From NCBI RefSeq assembly GCF_900604385.1, contig NZ_LR027382.1:1302001-1366000 (forward strand): a stretch of DNA of 64,000 nt, written 5' to 3'. This document shows positions 50,179 to 58,867 of this stretch, piece by piece. Numbering within the stretch: the stretch's first letter is position 1; each line of letters begins with the position of its first letter. The DNA is from Alistipes megaguti (lineage in GTDB: Bacteria > Bacteroidota > Bacteroidia > Bacteroidales > Rikenellaceae). The notes under the pieces were generated by a model. The model was given only the letters and a program-made list of their open reading frames with translations, was not told where the DNA came from and ran no database searches. The position numbers and the translations under genes were made by a program.

Positions 50179-52708
50179 GGTGTGCGGTTTTTTTCTTGCG
50201 AAGGGCAAATACGATGATGGCGGCCAGGGTTCCGAGCAGGATCAACGCCGAGCAGATGCCCGTGACGGCCTCGACGGTGTTCCAGGCCGGGGCGCGGAAA
50301 CGCCACTCGACGGTGTGCTGCCCGGCCGGCAGGCGCATGGCGCGCAGCACGTAGTCGGCGCGGAAGGCGGGGCTTTCGATACCGTCGACATAGGCTTTCC
50401 ACCCCTTGTCGTAGTAGATTTCGGAGAAGACCGCGACGGCCTCCTCGGGCGTGGAATATTCGTAACGGAGGTAGTTGGGGCGGTACTCCACCAGATTGAT
50501 GCGGGCCGTGGAGTCCTGTCCGAGGGGCGTCTGCCGAGCGGCGACCGCTTCGGCCTGTGCGGTGTTTACGACGGCCGTCGTGCGGAGGTTGACCTGCCCT
50601 AACAGGTCGATCTCCTCCCGGGCCGAAGCGGCGCCGGCCAGCGAATCGACGAACCACGCCGCACCGCAGGCTGTCGTGCGGCGCTGGGCCTGCGGCTGGC
50701 CGTCCTCGCCGGGGACGATCACGTAGCGGGTGTTCAGCATGTCGAGCACCGCGGGGTTCAAATCGTTCAGATAGCGGTCGATCAGATCCTGATAGCGGGC
50801 CAGTTTGGCGCCGTGATAACCGCCTACCGAGCGGTGGAAATAGGAGGTCGTGGCGTCGTTGAAGGGGCTGACCGTGAGGTTCAGCACGCGGTATCCGGGA
50901 TCCTTGTCCTGCATGATGGCCCGGTCGGCGGCCGAGGGGGAGACCTGCGTGCTGCGGGGCGAGACGAAATCCTCCGAGGAGAGGAAGCGGCGGTCGACCG
51001 GCACCAGGTCGATCAGCATTACACAGGCCAGTGCGGCGATCAGCACGTTGCGGCCCATCTTTTTCAGCCCCCAGAGGGCGATGCAGCCTGCGGCCAGGAG
51101 CACCATGAGGAGCGAACGCCAGGCGTCGGCCTGCATCATGGCCTGCCGGTCGGCTGCGATTCCGCGGGCCACGGCGTCGCCCCATTCGACATCCATGCCG
51201 CGGTCGACGTAGCTCTGGAGGCCGTTGGCCTGGAAGAGCTGGCGGAAGGTTTCGCCCATCTGTTCGGCGCTGGCCGCGCGCCCGAAGTCGAAGAGCGAGC
51301 CTCCGGCCACGGCGAAGAGCAGGCAGAGACCTCCGGTGACGCCGGCGGCCCAGGCCAATCCCTTCCAGAAGCGCTCGCGGGGGATCTCCTCGCGCCAGAT
51401 GCGCATCAGGGCGAAGGCACCGAGCAGCGGCACGGCCCACTGGATGACGACGAGCGTCATCGAGACGGTGCGGAACTTGTTGTATCCGGGCAGGTATCGG
51501 AAGGCCAGTTCGGTGAATCCCATCCAGTTGCGGCCCCAGGCCAGCAGCAGCATCAGCAGCGAGACGGCCAGGATCCACCAACGGTTTCGGCCGCTGGTCC
51601 AGATGGCACCGAGCAGGGCCAGGAAGATGGCCGCAGCCCCGAGATAGGTCGGGCCGGCGGTGTAGGGCTGTTCGCCCCAGTAGGCGGGAAGTTGGGCGGC
51701 CCAGCTTCCGAGCGAGGGGGCGCCCAGCTGCCGGCCGATGTCGGTCAGTTCGGCGGCGGTCTGTCCGTCGGCTGGGAGCGGCGCGGCCGATTCGCGGCCC
51801 ATGAAGTCGGGGATCAGCAGATTGAAGCTCTCGGCCTTGCCGTAGCTCCAGGCCGTGGCGTAGTCGAGGTCCAGACCGCGGGAGTCGCTTTCCGAGGTGG
51901 CGCCGCCGTTGTCTGCGGCGGCCAGCTCCGAGCCGCCGCGGATGGTCTCCTTCGAGTGCTGGGCGGTGTACCAGAGCGGGGCGAAGTTCGATCCCAGGGC
52001 CAGCAGTCCGGCCGCGGCGAGGGCTGCCGTGCGTACGGCGAATTGTTTGAGGTGCTTCTCCCGCAGCGCGACGATGCCTTCGCTGATCCAGAGGGCGGCC
52101 ATGGCCACCAGGAAATAATAGGTGATCTGCGGGTGGTTGGCGCCGATTTCGAGCGAGGTGGCCAGCGCCGTCAGGACCATTCCGGCCCAGACGTTGCGGC
52201 GCAGGGTTGCCCACGCCCCGCCCATCATCAGCGGGGCGTAGACCAGCGCCCACATCTTGGTGATGTGGCCGGCGCCGATGATCAGCAGGAAGTAGGTCGA
52301 GAAGCCGTAGGCCAGTGCCGGGACGACCCCGACCCAGGGGTTCACGCCGCAGATCAGGAGCATGAGCCACATCGAGAGCATGGCGAAGAAGAGGAAGGCC
52401 GCCGGGGTGTCGATCCAACGGACGACCTTTCCGACGTGGTTTTTGACCAGCTGAGCGGGGTAGGCGACGTTGATCAGATAGGCGGGCATTCCGCCGAACA
52501 TGCCTCCGGTCCACTGGGGGTCCTCGCCGGTCTGGGCCCTCATCCGGGAGATATCCCGGGCCATGCCTTCGTATTGGATGACGTCGTGCTGCGGGAGGAC
52601 CTCGCCGCGGAACTGCGGGGCGCAGTAGAGAGCCGCGGCCACGAAAAAGATCAGGATGGCAGCGATCGCGGGGATCATCCCGACGATGTTCTTGCGGTTG
52701 AAATTCAT
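50168..52708 (-). CDS. YfhO family membrane protein
   Basis: An 846-residue polytopic protein with about 12-14 hydrophobic helices over residues 10-540 (IPAIAAILIFFVAAALYCAP at the N-terminus), then a large C-terminal non-membrane domain and a last helix near 825. YfhO proteins have a GT-C-like topology; B. subtilis YfhO glycosylates lipoteichoic acid, and the Bacteroidota members are not characterised. DVIQYEGMARDI near residue 43 matches the usual GT-C Asp motif. Its 3' end overlaps ftsX by 11 nt. Confidence 0.82.
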   Translation of the reverse strand: MNFNRKNIVGMIPAIAAILIFFVAAALYCAPQFRGEVLPQHDVIQYEGMARDISRMRAQTGEDPQWTGGMFGGMPAYLINVAYPAQLVKNHVGKVVRWIDTPAAFLFFAMLSMWLMLLICGVNPWVGVVPALAYGFSTYFLLIIGAGHITKMWALVYAPLMMGGAWATLRRNVWAGMVLTALATSLEIGANHPQITYYFLVAMAALWISEGIVALREKHLKQFAVRTAALAAAGLLALGSNFAPLWYTAQHSKETIRGGSELAAADNGGATSESDSRGLDLDYATAWSYGKAESFNLLIPDFMGRESAAPLPADGQTAAELTDIGRQLGAPSLGSWAAQLPAYWGEQPYTAGPTYLGAAAIFLALLGAIWTSGRNRWWILAVSLLMLLLAWGRNWMGFTELAFRYLPGYNKFRTVSMTLVVIQWAVPLLGAFALMRIWREEIPRERFWKGLAWAAGVTGGLCLLFAVAGGSLFDFGRAASAEQMGETFRQLFQANGLQSYVDRGMDVEWGDAVARGIAADRQAMMQADAWRSLLMVLLAAGCIALWGLKKMGRNVLIAALACVMLIDLVPVDRRFLSSEDFVSPRSTQVSPSAADRAIMQDKDPGYRVLNLTVSPFNDATTSYFHRSVGGYHGAKLARYQDLIDRYLNDLNPAVLDMLNTRYVIVPGEDGQPQAQRRTTACGAAWFVDSLAGAASAREEIDLLGQVNLRTTAVVNTAQAEAVAARQTPLGQDSTARINLVEYRPNYLRYEYSTPEEAVAVFSEIYYDKGWKAYVDGIESPAFRADYVLRAMRLPAGQHTVEWRFRAPAWNTVEAVTGICSALILLGTLAAIIVFALRKKKTAHHEG

Positions 52709-52731
52709 TTCATCGACTCTTAATCAACGGC

Positions 52732-52739
52732 CAAAGGTA
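52732..52739 (-). promoter_or_regulatory. -7 box of yfhO operon
   Basis: TACCTTTG on the minus strand, 23 nt before the yfhO ATG. It is divergent from the box at 52783. Confidence 0.55.
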
Positions 52740-52782
52740 CGAAAAAAGCGCGAGAGTCCGAGTCAGGATTGGGAAAAATGAC

Positions 52783-52790
52783 TATCTTTG
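52783..52790 (+). promoter_or_regulatory. -7 box of the polyprenyl synthase gene
   Basis: TATCTTTG ends 5 nt before the ATG at 52796, so the transcript may begin at or next to the start codon. Confidence 0.55.
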
Positions 52791-52795
52791 CGAGT

Positions 52796-53785
52796 ATGAT
52801 TACGCTTGAAAACATCCGCAAGCCCGTCACGGCGGAACTGGCCGCGTTCGAAGAGTTTGTCGAACGGCAGTTCACGGCCGAGGGCGAATTGCTCTCCGAT
52901 ATGTTGCGCTATGCGCTTTCCGCGCGGGGAAAGGGGATCCGGCCGACGCTGGTGATGCTCTCTGCGGCGATGAATGCCTCGGTCAAGGGGGCCTCGACGG
53001 GGCGTCGGGCCTGCCTGGCGGCCATGCTGGTGGAGATGATCCACGTGGCGTCGCTGATCCACGACGACGTGATCGACGAATCCGACACGCGCCGGGGCCG
53101 GGCCTCGGTGAATGCTCGCTGGCAGTCGCACAAGGCCGTTATTCTGGGCGACTACATCCTGGCGCGGAACATGAATATCGGGCTTCAGAGCGGGCAGTTC
53201 GACCTGGTGACGCACATCTGCGGATCCATGGCTGCATTATGTGAGGGAGAGGTGTTGCAGGACGAATGTGCTGCCAACCGGACGATGACCCGCAAGTCCT
53301 ATCTCGAAATCATCTACAAGAAGACGGCCTGTCTGCTGGGGATCAGCTCCTCGGCCGGCGCCCTGGCCGTGGGGGCAACCCGCGACAAGGTGACGACGAT
53401 GCGCCGTTTCGGCGAGGCGCTGGGCATGGCTTTCCAGATCCAGGACGACATCCTGGACTATACGCCGACGGCCCAGACCGGCAAACCGGCCTGCAACGAC
53501 CTGCGTGAAGGCAAGATCACGCTTCCGCTGCTGGTCATACTCGAGGACGCCGCGGAGCAGCGGCGTGCGGAGCTCCTCGAACGGCTTGCCCATTGCCACG
53601 AGGATGATGCCGCGGTGGAGTACCTCCGCTCGACGGTGGAGCAGGAGGGGGGCCTCCGTCAGGCCGGCGAGGTGATGCAGGGCTATATCACGCGGGCCGT
53701 CGAGATGCTTTCGGACTACGAAGATTCGGAGTATCGTTCGGCGCTTGTGAACCTCTGCGCCTATGTGGCGGAGCGGGACCGATGA
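52796..53785 (+). CDS. Polyprenyl synthetase (long-chain trans-prenyl diphosphate synthase)
   Basis: A 329-residue all-helical prenyltransferase. The first Asp-rich motif reads LIHDDVIDESDTRRG, so DDxxD reads as DDVID, and the second is FQIQDDILDY; GKGIRPTL is the substrate-binding Lys/Arg segment. Such enzymes extend farnesyl diphosphate to the side chain of menaquinone, probably octaprenyl or longer; chain length cannot be read here. ATG 52796 is preferred over 52778 because the latter lies upstream of the -7 box. MFS gene follows 35 nt downstream. Confidence 0.92.
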   Translation: MITLENIRKPVTAELAAFEEFVERQFTAEGELLSDMLRYALSARGKGIRPTLVMLSAAMNASVKGASTGRRACLAAMLVEMIHVASLIHDDVIDESDTRRGRASVNARWQSHKAVILGDYILARNMNIGLQSGQFDLVTHICGSMAALCEGEVLQDECAANRTMTRKSYLEIIYKKTACLLGISSSAGALAVGATRDKVTTMRRFGEALGMAFQIQDDILDYTPTAQTGKPACNDLREGKITLPLLVILEDAAEQRRAELLERLAHCHEDDAAVEYLRSTVEQEGGLRQAGEVMQGYITRAVEMLSDYEDSEYRSALVNLCAYVAERDR

Positions 53786-53820
53786 CTCGAACTCAATTAA
53801 CCTAACATTTCTAAAACCAT

Positions 53821-55110
53821 ATGGAACAAACGCAAAAGAAAAACTACACGTTGCCCATCATCATGATGTTCGCGCTGTTTGCGATGATTTCGTTCGTGAC
53901 GGGCCTCACGAACCCGTTGGGCGTAATCGTGAAGAACCAGTTCTCGGTGGCGAACTGGATGTCGCAGCTGGGCAACGCCGCCAACTTCATTGCCTATGCC
54001 TTCATGGGTCTGCCGGCGGGTCTGATGCTCAAGCGCATCGGTTACAAGAAGACGGCACTGGTGGCCATTGCCGTGGGCTTTATCGGCGTGGGCATCCAGT
54101 TCCTCTCGGGTGAGGCGGGCAGCTTCGGCATCTATCTGGCCGGCGCCTTCATCTCGGGCTTCTCGATGTGCATGCTCAACACGGTGGTCAACCCGATGCT
54201 CAACACGTTGGGCGGCGGCGGCAAGAAGGGCAACCAGCTGATCCAGTTCGGCGGTTCGCTGAACTCGATCTCGGCGACGATCGTGCCGATTCTGGTGGGT
54301 TACCTGATGGGCAATGCCGCCAATGCGACGATCAGCGATGCGGCTCCCGCCCTGTTCATCGCCATGGGCATCTTCGCCGTGGTCTTCGTCGTGCTGCTGG
54401 CCGTGAAGATCCCCGAGCCGTATGCCATCGAGGAGGCCAAGTCGGCCAAGAAGGACAAGCACAGCGCCATGTCGTTCCGTCACTTCGTACTCGGTACGGT
54501 GGCCATCTTTATTTACGTAGGTGTCGAGGTGGGTATTCCCAACTTCATGAACCTCTTCCTGACGGCCTCTCCGGATGCTGCGACGAGCGGTATGGGAATC
54601 GCCGCTGCGGCAGCCGGTTCACTGGTCGGCACCTACTGGTTCCTGATGATGATCGGCCGTCTGGTCGGCGGACTGATCGGCGGTAAGGTTTCGAGCCGCA
54701 CGCAGCTGATGGCAGTCTGCCTGGTGGCAATCGTTTTCGTACTGCTGGGCATCTTCGCCCCGACGACGGTCGAGGGCCGCATGCCGGTCTTCACGGGTAC
54801 GGGCTTTGCCATGATCAAGGTGCCGATCGGTGTGATGTTCCTCACGCTGTGCGGTCTGTGTACCTCGGTGATGTGGGGTGGCATCTTCAATCTGGCGGTC
54901 GAGGGCCTCGGCAAGTACACGTCGATGGGTTCGGGTATCTTCATGATGATGGTCTGCGGCGGCGGCATCCTTCCGCTGATCCAGGGCTATGTGGCCGACC
55001 TGGCAGGCTATCTGTCGAGCTACTGGGTGATCATCGCCGGTCTGCTTTACATGCTCTATTATGCCGTAGCCGGATCGAAGAACGTCAACAAGGATATTCC
55101 GGTGGACTAG
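53821..55110 (+). CDS. FucP-like MFS sugar transporter (FHS family)
   Basis: A 429-residue transporter with 12 helices. FVTGLTNPLGVIVKNQF, AYAFMGLPAGLMLKRIGYKKTAL (the MFS loop 2-3 signature), and MCMLNTVVNPMLNTLGGGGKKGNQLIQFGGSLNSI are typical of the fucose:H+ symporter/glucose-galactose porter group. The substrate is probably a hexose or deoxyhexose but is not fixed by sequence. Short 35-nt gap to the prenyl synthase gene with no own promoter, and a clear terminator after it. Confidence 0.88.
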   Translation: MEQTQKKNYTLPIIMMFALFAMISFVTGLTNPLGVIVKNQFSVANWMSQLGNAANFIAYAFMGLPAGLMLKRIGYKKTALVAIAVGFIGVGIQFLSGEAGSFGIYLAGAFISGFSMCMLNTVVNPMLNTLGGGGKKGNQLIQFGGSLNSISATIVPILVGYLMGNAANATISDAAPALFIAMGIFAVVFVVLLAVKIPEPYAIEEAKSAKKDKHSAMSFRHFVLGTVAIFIYVGVEVGIPNFMNLFLTASPDAATSGMGIAAAAAGSLVGTYWFLMMIGRLVGGLIGGKVSSRTQLMAVCLVAIVFVLLGIFAPTTVEGRMPVFTGTGFAMIKVPIGVMFLTLCGLCTSVMWGGIFNLAVEGLGKYTSMGSGIFMMMVCGGGILPLIQGYVADLAGYLSSYWVIIAGLLYMLYYAVAGSKNVNKDIPVD

Positions 55111-55135
55111 TTCCGCGGAGTCCGGATTCGGAAAA

Positions 55136-55171
55136 ACGGGGCGCTCTCGATGGGGAGTGCCCCGTTTTTTT
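55136..55171 (+). terminator. Rho-independent terminator after the MFS gene
   Basis: ACGGGGCGCTC pairs with GAGTGCCCCGT (11 bp, one G-T pair), followed by seven T residues. The following 55172-55280 is purine-rich with near repeats of GTTGACGG and no gene. Confidence 0.88.
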
Positions 55172-55283
55172 GAGGGAGGGGGCTGAGGAGGGAGGGAGCT
55201 GAGAGGAGGAAGGCTCGGCGGACAGACGGGTGTGCGTTGACGGATGCGTGTTGACGGGTGCTCCATGCCGTTTCGAGGTGCAA

Positions 55284-55319
55284 AAAAAATGTCTCACGGA
55301 CAACCGTGAGACATTTTTT
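55284..55319 (-). terminator. Terminator of rplS, bidirectional
   Basis: A perfect 16-bp stem including A and T tails (55284-55299 with 55304-55319) around an ACAA loop, 17 nt after the rplS stop. Confidence 0.9.
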
Positions 55320-55336
55320 CGTGCAAATTCCGCGGA

Positions 55337-55714
55337 TTATTTCTCCGTGCGGGTCATGCGCTTCTCCTTGATGCGGGCCTTCTTTCCGGTCAGATCGCGG
55401 AGATAGTAGATGCGGGCGCGACGTACGACACCGACCTTGTTGACTTCGATCTTGTCGATGTGAGGGGAGTAGAGGGGGAAGATACGCTCTACGCCTACGC
55501 CGTTCGAAACCTTGCGGATGGTGAACATCTTGGTTTTGCCCGAACCCTTGATCTGGATCACGACACCGCGGAAGTTCTGCAGGCGCTCCTTGTTACCCTC
55601 GATGATTCGGTAAGATACGGTGATCGTGTCACCGGCCTTGAACGACGGTACGTCAGCATCCGTCTTGGGCCACATCTGCTCGTTGACGAGCTTGATGATT
55701 GCGTCCTTGTTCAT
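55337..55714 (-). CDS. rplS: 50S ribosomal protein L19
   Basis: A 125-residue L19 at the 30S-50S interface. FKAGDTITVSYRIIEGNKERLQNFRGVVI and VGVERIFPLYSPHIDKIEVNKVGVVRRARIYYLRDLTGKKARI are diagnostic. About ten residues longer at the C-terminus than E. coli L19. ATG 55714 chosen; an in-frame extension of 50 codons upstream is not L19-like. Monocistronic between a long leader and a strong terminator. Confidence 0.97.
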   Translation of the reverse strand: MNKDAIIKLVNEQMWPKTDADVPSFKAGDTITVSYRIIEGNKERLQNFRGVVIQIKGSGKTKMFTIRKVSNGVGVERIFPLYSPHIDKIEVNKVGVVRRARIYYLRDLTGKKARIKEKRMTRTEK

Positions 55715-55954
55715 TGTTGCAACAAATTTTTTAAAGTTTCGCACTCGACATTCCCGCTGCGGTCTGGCTACCATACCGGACTTTTTCCGATAATCCTGCG
55801 GTGTGAGAGGTGTTCGGCGAAGGCTTGTCCACTCCGTTGGATTGTCCGTTTCCCGGCCCTCCACCGGCTGCGAGCCTCCCGTTACTCACCCCCCCCCTCC
55901 CCGCGTTGCTCTACCGCCCAATGAAAGAGGTCGATATACGCCCTGTCGGGAGCG

Positions 55955-55962
55955 CAAAGATA
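55955..55962 (-). promoter_or_regulatory. -7 box upstream of rplS
   Basis: TATCTTTG on the minus strand, 240 nt before the rplS start, implying a leader of about 230 nt. GTTG 16 bp upstream is a weak -33. No gene was found in 55715-55954; a run of nine C residues lies near 55887. Confidence 0.5.
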
Positions 55963-56015
55963 AGGAGAAAAAACGAAACAACATAGGAAAGCGCGAAAAA
56001 AGAGCGATTTATTCG

Positions 56016-56023
56016 TATCTTTG
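56016..56023 (+). promoter_or_regulatory. -7 box upstream of surE
   Basis: TATCTTTG, divergent from the rplS box and 235 nt before the surE ATG, implying a long leader. Confidence 0.5.
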
Positions 56024-56104
56024 TCTCCGCTGTCCGCCTCGGAGAGCTCCTCCCGAGCCGCTCCAACTCCGGCAGGACCCGACGAAGAGTCCGCCGCAGA
56101 TGCC

Positions 56105-56209
56105 ATGCCGGCATTGCCCCTCCCCGGTGAGGAGGCCGGCTAAGGTCCCGACGAGGATGCCCCGGACGTGGCCTGCCGACGGGAGGCTGCGATCCCCGAA
56201 TCGCAGCCT
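56105..56209 (+). other. Structured leader of surE
   Basis: The leader contains the palindrome ATGCCGGCAT (56105-56114) and a perfect 10-bp stem AGGCTGCGAT with its inverse around a 6-nt loop (56184-56209), 49 nt before the surE ATG. There is no T-run after the stem, so it is not an obvious terminator. No known riboswitch pattern was recognised. Confidence 0.5.
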
Positions 56210-56258
56210 GACTGCGCGGGGCAACGCTTCGGACGGCAAGACCGAAAAAACGAAGAAG

Positions 56259-57065
56259 ATGGAAAACGAACGATTGATACTGGTCACCAACGATGACGGC
56301 TACGCATCGAAAGGCTTTGCCGCAGCTATCGAGGTGGCGCGGAATTTCGGCCGGGTGGTGGCCGTGGCCCCCGAGACGCCGCAGAGCGGCATGAGCCAGG
56401 CCATCACGATGTACAATCCGCTCTACCTGCGCAAGATCCGCGAGGAGGAGGGACTTGAGGTCTACTCCTTTTCGGGGACGCCGGTCGACTGCGTGAAGAT
56501 GGCCTTCGACTACCTGTTGCGCGAGCAGCGGATCGACCTGGTGATCTCGGGCATCAACCACGGCTCGAATTCGGCGGTCAATATTCTCTATTCGGGGACG
56601 ATGGGTGCAGCCATCGAGGGGAGTTTCTACGGATGTCCCTCGGTGGGGCTGTCGCTCGACGACCACGGCGCCGATGCCGACTTCGACGGGGCGGTGCTCT
56701 ACGGGCGGCAGATCATCGGCGACCTGCTCGCCGGGGAGATCCTGCTGCCGCTGTGCCTGAACGTGAACGTTCCCGTCGGGCGTCCCGAGGAGCTGCGCGG
56801 CATCCGGCTGTGCCGTCAGAACCGGGGCTTCTGGCGTGAGGAGTTCTACCGCCACGAGGATCCGCGCGGGCGGGAGTATTTCTGGCTGACGGGGGCCTTC
56901 GTCGACGGCGAGCCCGAGGCGGAGGATACGGACGAGTGGGCCCTGCGCAACAAATACGTCTCGGTGGTTCCCGTACATACCGATCTGACGGATTACCGCC
57001 AGCTGAAGCATCTGCGGCGCTTTTTCCCCGCGGCGTGCGACGGAGAGCCCGAATCCCGAAAATAA
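56259..57065 (+). CDS. surE: 5'/3'-nucleotidase SurE
   Basis: A 268-residue SurE nucleoside monophosphate phosphatase. Metal site ILVTNDDGYASKG at the N-terminus, then VVAVAPETPQSGMSQAIT, FSGTPVDCVKMA, and ISGINHGSNSAVNILYSGTMGAAIEG. Normal length. ATG 56259 is chosen because residues before it, though open for 152 codons, are Pro/Arg-rich and unlike any family. It ends 69 nt before the kinase gene. Confidence 0.95.
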   Translation: MENERLILVTNDDGYASKGFAAAIEVARNFGRVVAVAPETPQSGMSQAITMYNPLYLRKIREEEGLEVYSFSGTPVDCVKMAFDYLLREQRIDLVISGINHGSNSAVNILYSGTMGAAIEGSFYGCPSVGLSLDDHGADADFDGAVLYGRQIIGDLLAGEILLPLCLNVNVPVGRPEELRGIRLCRQNRGFWREEFYRHEDPRGREYFWLTGAFVDGEPEAEDTDEWALRNKYVSVVPVHTDLTDYRQLKHLRRFFPAACDGEPESRK

Positions 57066-57100
57066 CGGCCGAATCGTGCGGCCGATTGGCTGCCGTTTCG

Positions 57101-57108
57101 TATCTTTG
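57101..57108 (+). promoter_or_regulatory. -7 box of the kinase-regulator pair
   Basis: TATCTTTG, 26 nt before the kinase ATG. No -33 TTTG at the usual spacing. Confidence 0.55.
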
Positions 57109-57134
57109 TAGGGAGTAGAAAAAGAGTACCGCCT

Positions 57135-58112
57135 ATGCTCATCCGGATTCTGTTGGTCATTTCGATCGTCATCCAGTGCGTGGCCACGGGTTATGCACTG
57201 CGTCTGGTCCACACCACGAAGTACAATTCGGTGTGGATCCTCTTCATCGTGGGCTTCTCGCTGTTGTCCGTCGAACGGCTGATCCAGCTGCTCGTGGAGT
57301 CGGGCGTGGAGGTGATCTCGCGGTGGTGGTTCGCCTATCTGGGCATCGTGATCTCGGTCTGCCTTTCGATCGGGGTGATGTATGCCCACAAGCTCTTCAA
57401 GTACATTGCGCGGCTGAACCGCCAGCGGTCGCTGCTCAACAAACGGATCCTCACGGCCGTATTGCGCACCGAGGAGAAGGCTCGTTCGCGCTTCTCGAAG
57501 GAGCTGCACGACGGACTGGGGCCGCTGTTGTCGTCGGCCAAGATGTCGCTGTCGGCCCTTTCGCGCGGTGAGCAGAGCCCCGAACAGCGCGAGATCATCG
57601 CCAATACGACCTATGTGATCGATGAGGCGATCCGTTCGCTGCGCGAGATCTCGAACAACCTCTCGCCCCACGTGCTGAACGATTTCGGACTGGCGCGCGG
57701 CGTGCAGAACTTTATCGACAAGAGCGCGGCGATGCACAACGTGAAGATCCGCTTCACGACCAACCTGCGCAGCGAGCGTTATGATACGGACATCGAGGTG
57801 ATCCTCTACCGGGTGATCTGCGAGCTGATCAACAACTCGCTCAAACATGCCGCCTGCACGGAGGTGAACCTGTCGTTGTCGCAGAACGGACCGGAGCTGG
57901 CGCTCGACTATTCGGACAATGGCCGGGGATTCAATCCGCAGGCGATGATGGACTGCGGCATGGGGCTTTCGAACATTGCCTCGCGGATCAACTCGCTGGG
58001 CGGGACGTTCGACATCACCTCGTCGAAGGGCAAGGGGATGCGGGCCGCCATCCGGGTGAATACGCAGCAGGAGCCGGCTCCCGCACCGCGCAAACGCAAA
58101 CGCCGCCGCTGA
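57135..58112 (+). CDS. Sensor histidine kinase, HisKA_3 type
   Basis: A 325-residue membrane kinase. Three hydrophobic segments (about 3-23, 31-50 and 66-85) leave almost no extracytoplasmic domain, so it may sense within the membrane. HisKA_3 phosphoacceptor is His125 in SRFSKELHDGLGPLL; HATPase_c has the N box VICELINNSLKHA and G boxes DNGRGFNPQ and GMGLSNIASR. The tail is Pro/Arg/Lys-rich. The partner regulator starts 1 nt after the stop. The signal is unknown. Confidence 0.92.
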   Translation: MLIRILLVISIVIQCVATGYALRLVHTTKYNSVWILFIVGFSLLSVERLIQLLVESGVEVISRWWFAYLGIVISVCLSIGVMYAHKLFKYIARLNRQRSLLNKRILTAVLRTEEKARSRFSKELHDGLGPLLSSAKMSLSALSRGEQSPEQREIIANTTYVIDEAIRSLREISNNLSPHVLNDFGLARGVQNFIDKSAAMHNVKIRFTTNLRSERYDTDIEVILYRVICELINNSLKHAACTEVNLSLSQNGPELALDYSDNGRGFNPQAMMDCGMGLSNIASRINSLGGTFDITSSKGKGMRAAIRVNTQQEPAPAPRKRKRRR

Positions 58113-58113
58113 C

Positions 58114-58749
58114 ATGGACCGCCGCATCATCCTCGTAGACGACCATTCGCTCTTCCGCAACGGACTGCGGGGGCTGTTGGAGCATTGCGCCGGGTGCCAC
58201 GTCGTGGGCGAAGCCGCCAGCGGCGAGGAGTTTCTGGCGATGATCGACCGTGTGGAGGCGGATATCGTCTTCATGGACTTTGCGATGCCGGGGCTGGACG
58301 GGGCGCAGACCACCGAACGGGCCCTGGCGCGCCATCCCGAACTGCGTATCATCACGCTGTCGATGTTCGGCGAGGAGAGCTACTATTCGCGCATGGTGGA
58401 GGCCGGGGCGAAGGGCTTCCTGCTGAAGGATTCCGACATCGGCGACGTGCTGGAGGCAATGGATGCGGTGATGGCCGGCGGGAGCTACTTCTCGCCGCAG
58501 CTGCTTTCGTCGCTGACGGGACGGATGCGCACCCGCGACGACGCGCCGGATGAACAGCTTTCGGCACGTGAGCGGGAGATTCTGGTGGCCGTATGCCAGG
58601 GGCTTTCGAACCAGGAGATCGCCGATGCCCTCTTCATCTCGAAGCGCACGGTGGACAAGCACCGGGCCAATATCCTCGAAAAGACCGGCTGCAAGAATAC
58701 GGCCTCGCTGGTGGTCTACGCCATCCGCAACGGCATTGTGGAACTCTGA
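58114..58749 (+). CDS. NarL/FixJ-type response regulator
   Basis: A 211-residue response regulator. Receiver domain with acidic pocket VDDHS and phosphoacceptor Asp55 in IVFMDFAMPGLDG, Lys in LLKDSD, then a LuxR-type helix-turn-helix (about 148-205) with LSAREREILVAVCQGLSNQEIADALFISKR-type pattern split over two helices. It is the cognate partner of the adjacent kinase by position. Target genes are not evident. A run of eight C residues follows the stop. Confidence 0.93.
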   Translation: MDRRIILVDDHSLFRNGLRGLLEHCAGCHVVGEAASGEEFLAMIDRVEADIVFMDFAMPGLDGAQTTERALARHPELRIITLSMFGEESYYSRMVEAGAKGFLLKDSDIGDVLEAMDAVMAGGSYFSPQLLSSLTGRMRTRDDAPDEQLSAREREILVAVCQGLSNQEIADALFISKRTVDKHRANILEKTGCKNTASLVVYAIRNGIVEL

Positions 58750-58867
58750 CCCCCCCCGGCCGGTAGGGCCTTGTCACGTGATTCCGGTTTGTCGAGCCGC
58801 TCCCCGAGGCGGCTTCTGTCGTTTCGGGGGCGTCAGAGTTCGGAAGCAACGTTCCGTAGCCGCGGCC

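Noticed and set aside
55803..56258. 152-codon N-terminal extension of SurE
   Set aside because: Pro/Arg-rich, overlaps both promoters, and SurE begins normally at 56259.
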